A DNA stretch of 7,133 bases, from NCBI GenBank assembly GCA_002785325.1, contig PFMH01000028.1:1-7133 (forward strand). Reading direction: 5' to 3'. Under the pieces are notes generated by a model. The model searched no databases. It was not told the DNA's origin and was given only the letters and a program-made list of their open reading frames with translations. The stretch comes from a bacterium (Candidatus Howlettbacteria) CG_4_10_14_0_8_um_filter_40_9 (GTDB lineage: Bacteria > Patescibacteriota > CPR2 > UBA1875 > GCA-2785325). Positions 1 to 4,671 of the stretch are shown here, piece by piece. Every line of letters begins with the position of its first letter. Position 1 is the stretch's first letter. Both the position numbers and the translations under genes were made by a program.

Positions 1-834
1 GTCTTGGGAAAATCCGACTGCCGCCGCAGCTAAGGCATTATAAACATTGAAAAGCCCTGTTAATCTTAGACTTAAAGAAAAAGGACCCTTAAAAGATACA
101 ACATCAAAATGCACCCCCTCCTCATTTATCTCGATATTTTTTGCGAGTAATGAAGCTCTTTTGTTTTTTGTGCTGTAAGAAATATTTAGATCTGCCCTAT
201 GTTTGTTGAATCGTCCATACAATGGATCGTCATGATTCAAAATAATATATTTCTTGACTCTTTCTTTTCTTGCTTTCTGCTGATTGTTAACTGTTAATTT
301 CTTTAGTTTTTTCCTCCACGGTCTCGTTGCTTTTTGGAATAATCTCTCCTTGGTCGCTACATAATTTTCAAATGTTTTGTGATAGTCAAGATGATCGTGT
401 GTAACATTAGTCAGAACCGCCACATCAAAAGGGATGCCCCATATTCTGAACTGAGAAATGCTATGCGAGGAAACCTCGATCACGGCATAGTCGCATTTCG
501 CCCTTACCATTTGTCGTAAAAGTTTTATCGTTTGAAATCTTCCTCCGGTTGTTTTATCGATCTCGTTGTCCCATTTCTCATCCCCGATCTGAAAGTTCGT
601 CGTCGACGAAAGCCCGACTTTATAACCGGCAGTTTCCAATATCGAAACTATCAGATTCGAAGTTGTTGATTTGCCGTTTGTACCCGTAACACCGATGACG
701 CGGATCTTTCTCCCCGGAAATCGGTAGATAACATTTGCCAAAGAAGCCAAACCAAAGTGATAGATCGGCTGAGCCGCCTGAAAAATACGTCTTGGTATTA
801 CCTTTCTCCCGATGTTCAAAAGTTTTTCTAGCAT
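1..834 (-). CDS. murE: MurE-like Mur ligase, short N-terminus (C-terminal part cut by window edge)
   Basis: ATP-dependent Mur ligase of cytoplasmic peptidoglycan precursor synthesis; MurE adds the third stem residue (diaminopimelate or lysine) to UDP-MurNAc-L-Ala-D-Glu. The 278 visible residues show the P-loop GVTGTNGKST (48-57), EVSSH (120-124), TNVTHDHLDYH (142-152), YVATKERLF with the lysine expected to be carbamylated (about K162), and GLFNVYNALAA (260-270). EVSSH and HDHLDYH favour MurE over MurT, MurC or MurF. The P-loop begins near residue 48, against roughly 110 in E. coli MurE, so most of the UDP-binding N-terminal domain is absent; the ATG at 834 cannot be moved upstream to recover it because proB occupies that DNA. 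A basic stretch at 171-195 looks inserted. The start lies 1 nt after the proB stop with no clear Shine-Dalgarno, suggesting translational coupling. Family certain; the amino acid added is not determinable. Confidence 0.88.
   Translation of the reverse strand, partial: MLEKLLNIGRKVIPRRIFQAAQPIYHFGLASLANVIYRFPGRKIRVIGVTGTNGKSTTSNLIVSILETAGYKVGLSSTTNFQIGDEKWDNEIDKTTGGRFQTIKLLRQMVRAKCDYAVIEVSSHSISQFRIWGIPFDVAVLTNVTHDHLDYHKTFENYVATKERLFQKATRPWRKKLKKLTVNNQQKARKERVKKYIILNHDDPLYGRFNKHRADLNISYSTKNKRASLLAKNIEINEEGVHFDVVSFKGPFSLSLRLTGLFNVYNALAAAAVGFSQD
250..324 (-). repeat. Probable in-frame insertion in murE (residues 171-195)
   Basis: Between YVATKERLFQKA and YIILNHDDP, where Mur ligases need only a few residues, lies a 25-residue lysine/arginine-rich stretch. 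Its DNA includes the short palindrome TTAACTGTTAA (287-297). An insertion in a surface loop is inferred from family expectation, not alignment. Confidence 0.45.
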
Positions 835-835
835 A

Positions 836-1633
836 TTAATTATTTGGTTTAAAAATAGTTCTTGGTACGGTCTCCCCTTTTTCATTCCTGCCTTCCAAAA
901 GATGGTTGATCTGATAGGATGCATTTCCGATTATCGTTTCGATGCCCTCTCGGTAAAGTTTTTCTGCGGTTTTAACCTTGGAAATCATCCCTCCCGTTCC
1001 CCTTTCGTTTTTACCATCGCAGAAAATTTCAAGTTCTTTGAATATTCCTTTTGCGGTCTCATATTTACCGTCTATTTTTGTGACCAGAGCGCCGTCGCAA
1101 TCTATGACACCGTCCACTGTCGTAAGAATTATCAATCTCCTAGCGCCCAAGATTAGGGAGATTTCCTCGGCTACCTTATCATTATCGGTATATGTCGAGA
1201 CTTGCATCATCTCGTTGTCGTCAACGGGATCGTTGTAGTTTATGATGGGAAATATATCGGCCTCGATAAGGCCATCTACTATTTTTTTAATTTTAGAATG
1301 ATGACTCCCGTTATTCAAAATCGAATGGGTTGGCAAGAGCTGACATACATTTTCGCCTAGATTTAGGGAGTAGAGCCTCATGAGCTCTGGCTGGCCGATA
1401 GACGCATAGATCTGGTCTCGAAGGATTGGATCCGACACGTGGTTAAGATCAGCAAGTTGCTTACCCAGAGAGACTGCCCCCGAGGTTATCAGAACGGTCA
1501 TAATCTTTTTTTCATCCCGAAGAAACTTCAGACTGAGGCATAGATCGTCTATCCTATTGAAGTCCAGCTTGATTTCGTCACGAAAAAGAGCCTGACTTCC
1601 TATCTTTACGACTTGAATTTCTTTGTACTTCAT
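836..1633 (-). CDS. proB: Glutamate 5-kinase-like amino acid kinase without PUA domain
   Basis: Amino-acid-kinase-fold protein most like ProB, which phosphorylates the gamma-carboxylate of glutamate in the first step of proline synthesis. Visible motifs: VVKIGSQAL (8-16), TSGAVSLGK (50-58), ASIGQPELM (77-85), INYNDPV (131-137), TDNDKVAEE (149-157), LTTVDGVID (170-178) and GTGGMISKVKTAE (212-224). The lysine, serine, Asp of NxND, DND and lysine expected for catalysis are all present. At 265 residues it is a bare kinase domain; E. coli ProB (367) has a C-terminal PUA domain. The usual NEND motif reads NYND here. The start overlaps the femX stop as ATGA, and murE follows after 1 nt, so it sits inside a cell-wall cluster with no proA visible. 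The fold and family are secure; whether it feeds proline synthesis or has been reassigned to another carboxylate substrate is open. Confidence 0.85.
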   Translation of the reverse strand: MKYKEIQVVKIGSQALFRDEIKLDFNRIDDLCLSLKFLRDEKKIMTVLITSGAVSLGKQLADLNHVSDPILRDQIYASIGQPELMRLYSLNLGENVCQLLPTHSILNNGSHHSKIKKIVDGLIEADIFPIINYNDPVDDNEMMQVSTYTDNDKVAEEISLILGARRLIILTTVDGVIDCDGALVTKIDGKYETAKGIFKELEIFCDGKNERGTGGMISKVKTAEKLYREGIETIIGNASYQINHLLEGRNEKGETVPRTIFKPNN

Positions 1634-2703
1634 TTTACTATTTTTCTTGCTTTGTTCAATAAACTTATTCCATTATACCAAAACTTGTTTAACGGTAAAT
1701 CGAAAGCGCCGGGAAATTCGGCTACCTCGCCGGTAACGCCCAGCTTTACAAAACCGAGTTTAAACTTTGTAATCCCCGCCCAGCCGTGTGTTTCATCAAC
1801 TACGTAACCGGTAGCGCGGTAGTGCGGCAGCGCAGGATCCCCATCTTCCCCAGTGATACTGTCTACATTGCTACTTGCTACTGCAATCCCCCAAAAATCA
1901 TAAAACTTGCATCCCCTGTTTTTCGCTTCTTTTATCGCTTCCCATTGAGCGAGATGATTTGGCATCAACTCTCTTTTTTCATTTGACGAAGCGCCGTGAA
2001 GATATATCGCAGTGTCGTTATAAAATAAAATGATGATAGAGCCCAGTGCCCTTCCTTCATATTCAGCCGTGAATATTTGTAGATTTCCACTTCCCCCCAG
2101 TGTCTCGGCCATTTTCTCATAATATATTTTAGGGTGAGGAGTATACGACGAATCCCTTTTGGATGTCACTAAGGAAAGATTATAAAAATCATCGACATCT
2201 TTCTTTGAATAACCCTGTCGAATTTTTATTCCTTTCTTTTCCGCCAAACGAATATTGTAGCGATGTTTTGGCTTCATATTGGAGAGCAACTCTTCCTCGC
2301 TCTTAGTTAGATCCAGTGCTAAAGTTTGCTTCGGCGAATATTGTTGCGAAAGTATAGAGTTTTGAGTAACTGGTAAAAATTCTTCCCCCCGCTTGTCATT
2401 CCCGCCCCCGCTCAGCGGGGATAAACTCCGTCGGGAATCCGGCTCCGGTTCAACCCTGACAAAAACCACATTTTGGACATTAAGATTTTGTATTTTATTT
2501 GCTATTTGCGATTTGCTATTTGCGATTTCCCCCACCGTTCCTTTTGGGCAATACAAAAAATACTTATTTTTGATAAGATGTTCTTTATAAAAATAAGCCC
2601 CCTCAATCTCAACCAGTTCTCTCCCCACTGCCCTCTGAAACTCCGCCCAGACGGGAGATTGGAAGATATTATTTTTCTTATTGTAAATATTTTCCGATCC
2701 CAT
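1630..2703 (-). CDS. FemAB/FemX-family peptidoglycan bridge aminoacyltransferase
   Basis: Fem-type (tandem GNAT fold) transferase that uses aminoacyl-tRNA to add amino acids to the stem peptide of lipid II or UDP-MurNAc-pentapeptide. Evidence: an N-terminal half ending in VFVRVEPE (80-87), TLALDLTKSEEELL (127-140), the family hallmark MKPKHRYNIRLAEKKGI (143-159), YLHGASS (234-240), MPNHLAQWEAIKEAKNRGC (247-265), FYDFWGI (267-273) and FKLGFVKLG (314-322). The long coiled-coil arm of FemA/FemB is not evident; size (357) is closer to monomeric FemX, with extra length from three segments that look inserted (about 60-77, 87-110 and 274-305). The ATG at 2703 lies 9 nt behind an extended -10, implying a nearly leaderless mRNA. 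It opens the cluster with proB and murE, consistent with a wall role. The bridge residue it adds cannot be predicted. Confidence 0.88.
   Translation of the reverse strand: MGSENIYNKKNNIFQSPVWAEFQRAVGRELVEIEGAYFYKEHLIKNKYFLYCPKGTVGEIANSKSQIANKIQNLNVQNVVFVRVEPEPDSRRSLSPLSGGGNDKRGEEFLPVTQNSILSQQYSPKQTLALDLTKSEEELLSNMKPKHRYNIRLAEKKGIKIRQGYSKKDVDDFYNLSLVTSKRDSSYTPHPKIYYEKMAETLGGSGNLQIFTAEYEGRALGSIIILFYNDTAIYLHGASSNEKRELMPNHLAQWEAIKEAKNRGCKFYDFWGIAVASSNVDSITGEDGDPALPHYRATGYVVDETHGWAGITKFKLGFVKLGVTGEVAEFPGAFDLPLNKFWYNGISLLNKARKIVK
1789..1884 (-). repeat. Probable in-frame insertion in femX (residues 274-305)
   Basis: After FYDFWGIA the family usually proceeds within a few residues to HxWAGITKFK. 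Here about 32 residues intervene, including the acidic stretch ITGEDGD. The DNA holds a perfect 7-bp tandem duplication TTGCTAC (1868-1881). A repeat-derived origin is inferred. Confidence 0.5.
2398..2438. repeat. Nested palindromic element inside femX
   Basis: Outer arms ATTCCCG (2398-2404) and CGGGAAT (2432-2438) enclose an inner hairpin CCCCGCT/AGCGGGG (2406-2412 and 2414-2420). This structure resembles REP-like elements normally found between genes. Here it is read through in frame as residues about 90-102 of FemX, between the VRVEPE and TLALDL motifs, where the family is normally short. Confidence 0.75.
2501..2528. repeat. 14-bp perfect tandem duplication inside femX
   Basis: GCTATTTGCGATTT occurs twice back to back within the femX reading frame, encoding part of the low-complexity stretch at residues 60-70 (NSKSQIANK). 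Because 14 is not a multiple of 3, the two copies are read in different frames. It appears to be a slippage-type or inserted repeat in a poorly conserved linker. Confidence 0.85.
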
Positions 2704-2705
2704 AA

Positions 2706-2718
2706 TGTTACTATTTTA
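2706..2718 (-). promoter_or_regulatory. Inferred femX-cluster promoter (extended -10, near-leaderless start)
   Basis: Reading the minus strand, TGGTAAAAT gives an extended -10 (TAAAAT at 2718-2713). The expected transcription start, about 7 nt on, is near 2706, only 3 nt before the ATG at 2703. No good -35 exists at 17 bp; TTGCAT (2736-2731) is only 12 bp away. The palindromic repeat at 2741-2782 begins just upstream of the -35 position. Confidence 0.55.
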
Positions 2719-2740
2719 CCATAAAAAATTATGCAACGGT

Positions 2741-2782
2741 GCTGCTTCTTTTTCTCCGCGATCGCGGACTTTTTAAAGAAGC
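2741..2782. repeat. Palindromic repeat copy L (upstream of femX)
   Basis: A 42-bp element in the 90-bp gap between the PaaX-like gene and femX. Its core TCCGCGATCGCGGA (2755-2768) is a perfect 14-bp palindrome. GCTTCTTT (2744-2751) and AAAGAAGC (2775-2782) form perfect outer arms. It matches copy R at 35 of 42 positions, ungapped and in the same orientation. It is not followed by a T-run on either strand, which argues against a simple terminator. Likely a protein-binding site, centred about 56 bp before the inferred femX start. Confidence 0.8.
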
Positions 2783-2793
2783 TATTTGTATAA

Positions 2794-3345
2794 TTATTCT
2801 TCTTTATTAATAAACATTTCTATAATATTTTCATCATTTTTCAAACTATCTGACTTGAAATACCAAATATTCTGATGAATATCGTTATCTGTCGCGAATT
2901 CTTCAATCTCTCCCAGCACATCAAAAGGCGAAATCCAGACGCTTTTTTGTAATTGTTTAAAGCGGCATCTCCCTAGCAATGTTCTCAGCCGATCCCGTGT
3001 TTTTTTGTTTTCTTCTGGAATATCATAAGTAACAATTCTCCATTTTCCATCCCAAATCTCTCTATCAAAAAACGTCTTTTCTAACTTACTTCTTCCCGCT
3101 TCTGTTATTCTATACAAAGTCTTCCCGCTACTCTCGATTTTCTCCAAACAGCCATTCTTTTTCAGTCTTTGAATAGCATTTTGGGCCGCTCGACGAGAAA
3201 TATTGTCGACCAAAGACGGTCCTTCCCTATACTTTCCATTTCTCACACCATAAGGGTCCAGAAAACAAAGGGACAAATCTATACACCTATCCGCCGCCTT
3301 CGCAGCTGCCATCAATACAATATCATTTACCTTTTCTCTAGCCAT
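2794..3345 (-). CDS. PaaX-like winged-helix regulator with Cas2-like C-terminal domain
   Basis: A 183-residue protein in two parts. Residues about 5-92 look like a winged helix-turn-helix: a helical N-terminus, a segment NISRRAAQNAIQRLKKNG (48-65) as likely recognition region, and a wing ending LYRITEAGRSKLE. Residues about 99-180 match the Cas2-like ferredoxin fold found at the C-terminus of PaaX regulators, with WRIVTYDIPE (102-111) and LQKSVWISPF (132-141). PaaX of E. coli (about 316 residues) represses phenylacetate catabolism; this copy lacks its last domain and no catabolic genes are nearby, so the ligand is unknown. It is unlikely to be a true Cas2: a DNA-binding domain is fused, and no repeats or cas1 are visible. 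A perfect AGGAGG precedes the ATG. Flanking 42-bp palindromic repeats may be its operators. Domain call fairly secure, function inferred. Confidence 0.72.
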   Translation of the reverse strand: MAREKVNDIVLMAAAKAADRCIDLSLCFLDPYGVRNGKYREGPSLVDNISRRAAQNAIQRLKKNGCLEKIESSGKTLYRITEAGRSKLEKTFFDREIWDGKWRIVTYDIPEENKKTRDRLRTLLGRCRFKQLQKSVWISPFDVLGEIEEFATDNDIHQNIWYFKSDSLKNDENIIEMFINKEE

Positions 3346-3352
3346 TTTGTCC

Positions 3353-3358
3353 CCTCCT
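3353..3358 (-). promoter_or_regulatory. Perfect Shine-Dalgarno of the PaaX-like gene
   Basis: The minus strand reads AGGAGG with a 7-nt spacer to the ATG at 3345, which fixes this start. It is the only strong Shine-Dalgarno in the window; femX, proB, murE, tsaD and valS have none recognisable. Confidence 0.85.
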
Positions 3359-3390
3359 CCCTTAATTTTGGGATTGATATTTAGATCCTG

Positions 3391-3432
3391 GCTGCTTCAT
3401 TTTTTACGCGATCGCGGAAGTTTTAAAGCAAC
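3391..3432. repeat. Palindromic repeat copy R (PaaX-like/tsaD divergent region)
   Basis: Second copy of the 42-bp element. The core CGCGATCGCG (3407-3416) is a perfect 10-bp palindrome; TGCTT (3393-3397) and AAGCA (3426-3430) are outer arms centred on the same point. It differs from copy L at seven positions. It ends 4 bp before the proposed tsaD -35 and would lie in the first 45 nt of the PaaX-like gene's transcript, a position suited to autorepression. Confidence 0.8.
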
Positions 3433-3436
3433 CTTC

Positions 3437-3464
3437 TTCCAATATAGTGTAAAGGCGATATAAT
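3437..3464 (+). promoter_or_regulatory. Inferred tsaD promoter (leaderless)
   Basis: A perfect -10 TATAAT at 3459-3464 with a weak -35 TTCCAA at 3437-3442 (16-bp spacer). Seven nt beyond the -10 is the A of the tsaD ATG (3471), so the mRNA probably begins at the start codon. It overlaps the opposing promoter for the PaaX-like gene. Confidence 0.65.
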
Positions 3465-3469
3465 GTAAA
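3441..3469 (-). promoter_or_regulatory. Inferred promoter of the PaaX-like gene
   Basis: On the minus strand, TTTACA (3469-3464), a 17-bp spacer and TATATT (3446-3441) each match the sigma-70 consensus at 5 of 6 positions. Transcription would start near 3434, giving a leader of about 88 nt that carries repeat copy R as a potential hairpin and then the AGGAGG. It lies face to face with the tsaD promoter, so the two polymerase sites should compete. Confidence 0.6.
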
Positions 3470-3470
3470 T

Positions 3471-4631
3471 ATGTCAATTAACAAATCAGTAAAAATATTA
3501 GCGATTGAAACATCTTGTGATGACACTAGCGTTGCTATTGTAGAAAACGGCACTACAGTTTTATCTAATGTTATTTCATCGCAAATTGATCTTCATAGCA
3601 GATATGGTGGAGTAGTGCCGGAGATAGCCTCACGGGCGCATGTAGAAAAAATTATTCCTGCGGTCGCCAGCTCTTTGTATAAAGCAAAGTGTGATTGGGG
3701 AGATATCGACGCTATCGCCGTGACTCAAGGACCCGGTCTTATGGGGTCATTGCTTGTCGGCGTGAATACAGCTCGAACACTAGCAAATTTAAAGAATAAG
3801 CCACTTGTCGCCGTAAATCATATGGAAGGGCATATTTACGCCAATTTTATTAGCAAATACCAAAACACAAATGATAAATTACAAATAAAAGACAAAAGAG
3901 AAATAAACCGCCTCGATCGATTCGGACAGGCAAACAATAAAAGAGAGCTGAAGTTTCCGCTCCTTGTATTGACAGTTTCTGGCGGTCACACAAATATTGT
4001 ATATATGAAAGATCATTTGCATTATAAAATCCTTGGACAAACGATTGACGATGCGGCCGGGGAAGCTTTTGATAAAGTAGCAAAGCTTCTGGGACTTGGG
4101 TATCCAGGCGGTCCAATAATTAGTAAATTAGCCGAGAAAGGCGATCCTGAAGCATATAATTTCCCAAGATCTGACCTCACTCCCCCGCCAAAAAGGGACG
4201 GTAGGGGATACCTCATCCAATCAAAACCCAGCTTGAACTTTAGTTTTTCCGGGCTAAAAACGGCTGTATTAACAGAAGTTAAACGTAATCCACGAATTAC
4301 TAATAACAAATTACAAATAACTAACATCTGCGCTTCTTTCCAACAAGCAGTGATCGACATCTTAATAAGAAATATTGCTAACGCCATCAAAATGTATAAA
4401 CCAAAATATGTTTTACTTTCAGGTGGAGTTGCTTCAAATAATGAACTGCGTCTTCAGCTTGGAGAAAGACTAAAGACCAACGACGAACGACTGTCATTTT
4501 TTGTCCCTCCGATTATCCTTTGCACCGACAACGCAGCCATGATTGGTGCTGCTGCATACCAAAAATATTTACGCAAACAATTCACTGACTGGCAAAAGCT
4601 TTCTCCGGATCCAAATATGAAACTCAAATAA
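3471..4631 (+). CDS. tsaD: tRNA N6-threonylcarbamoyladenosine transferase TsaD
   Basis: Transfers the threonylcarbamoyl group from TC-AMP to A37 of tRNAs reading ANN codons, working in the cytoplasm with TsaB, TsaE and the TsaC/Sua5 product. Motifs in order: ILAIETSCDDTS (9-20), GGVVPEIASRAH (46-57), TQGPGLMGSLLVG (85-97), NHMEGH with the metal-binding histidines (H117, H121), VSGGHT (169-174), DDAAGEAFDKVAKLLG (193-208), GYPGGP (210-215), SFSGLKTAV (258-266), LLSGGVASN (315-323) and CTDNAAMI (351-358) with the metal-binding aspartate. All catalytic motifs are intact. At 386 residues it is longer than the usual 330-350; the excess lies in three segments (about 131-158, 234-253 and 272-284) that resemble repeat-derived insertions. 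The start is 6 nt behind a perfect TATAAT, so a leaderless mRNA is expected. Divergent from the PaaX-like gene; valS follows after 40 bp with its own promoter. Confidence 0.97.
   Translation: MSINKSVKILAIETSCDDTSVAIVENGTTVLSNVISSQIDLHSRYGGVVPEIASRAHVEKIIPAVASSLYKAKCDWGDIDAIAVTQGPGLMGSLLVGVNTARTLANLKNKPLVAVNHMEGHIYANFISKYQNTNDKLQIKDKREINRLDRFGQANNKRELKFPLLVLTVSGGHTNIVYMKDHLHYKILGQTIDDAAGEAFDKVAKLLGLGYPGGPIISKLAEKGDPEAYNFPRSDLTPPPKRDGRGYLIQSKPSLNFSFSGLKTAVLTEVKRNPRITNNKLQITNICASFQQAVIDILIRNIANAIKMYKPKYVLLSGGVASNNELRLQLGERLKTNDERLSFFVPPIILCTDNAAMIGAAAYQKYLRKQFTDWQKLSPDPNMKLK
3861..3944 (+). repeat. Probable in-frame insertion 1 in tsaD (residues 131-158)
   Basis: Between HIYANFIS and FPLLVLTVSGGH, adjacent in typical TsaD apart from a few residues, there are about 28 polar residues. 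The DNA contains AAATTACAAATAA (3876-3888), also found in insertion 3, and the palindrome TCGATCGA (3913-3920). Confidence 0.6.
4170..4229 (+). repeat. Probable in-frame insertion 2 in tsaD (residues 234-253)
   Basis: TsaD normally runs from FPR to the F-S-F-S-G-L-K motif in about a dozen residues. Here a proline/arginine/glycine-rich segment, including LTPPPKRDGRG, extends it. The DNA has C-rich and G-rich arms (about 4180-4189 and 4195-4207) forming an imperfect inverted repeat. Confidence 0.5.
4284..4322 (+). repeat. Probable in-frame insertion 3 in tsaD (residues 272-284)
   Basis: The segment RNPRITNNKLQIT separates the FSGLKTAVL helix from ASFQQAV. It contains the same 13-mer AAATTACAAATAA (4308-4320) as insertion 1, read in the same frame (KLQI both times), which supports a common repeat source. 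Confidence 0.6.
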
Positions 4632-4653
4632 GCTAGAATAAAAGCGATATATT

Positions 4654-4662
4654 TGATATAAT
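4654..4662 (+). promoter_or_regulatory. Inferred valS promoter (extended -10)
   Basis: TGATATAAT in the 40-bp tsaD-valS gap is a consensus extended -10. The expected start near 4669 leaves a leader of about 3 nt before the ATG at 4672, as for femX (both read ATTATG). The -35 position is poor (TAGAAT, 4634-4639). Confidence 0.6.
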
Positions 4663-4671
4663 CCAAGCATT

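Noticed and set aside
812..1238. Plus-strand open frames opposite proB and murE
   Set aside because: The minus-strand proteins carry complete family motifs; the plus-strand translations have no recognisable domain or ribosome binding site.
2741..2782. Rho-independent terminator for the PaaX-like gene
   Set aside because: The hairpin is symmetrical, but no uninterrupted T-run follows it on the minus strand, and a near-identical copy lies upstream of the same gene, where a terminator would make no sense.
2794..3345. A cas2 gene belonging to a CRISPR locus
   Set aside because: The protein has an N-terminal winged helix, no cas1 or other cas genes are adjacent, and the two flanking repeats are palindromes 608 bp apart, not a spaced array.
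3850..4390. Minus-strand open frames within tsaD
   Set aside because: They lie opposite a fully conserved tsaD frame, have no motifs, and are explained as antisense shadows.
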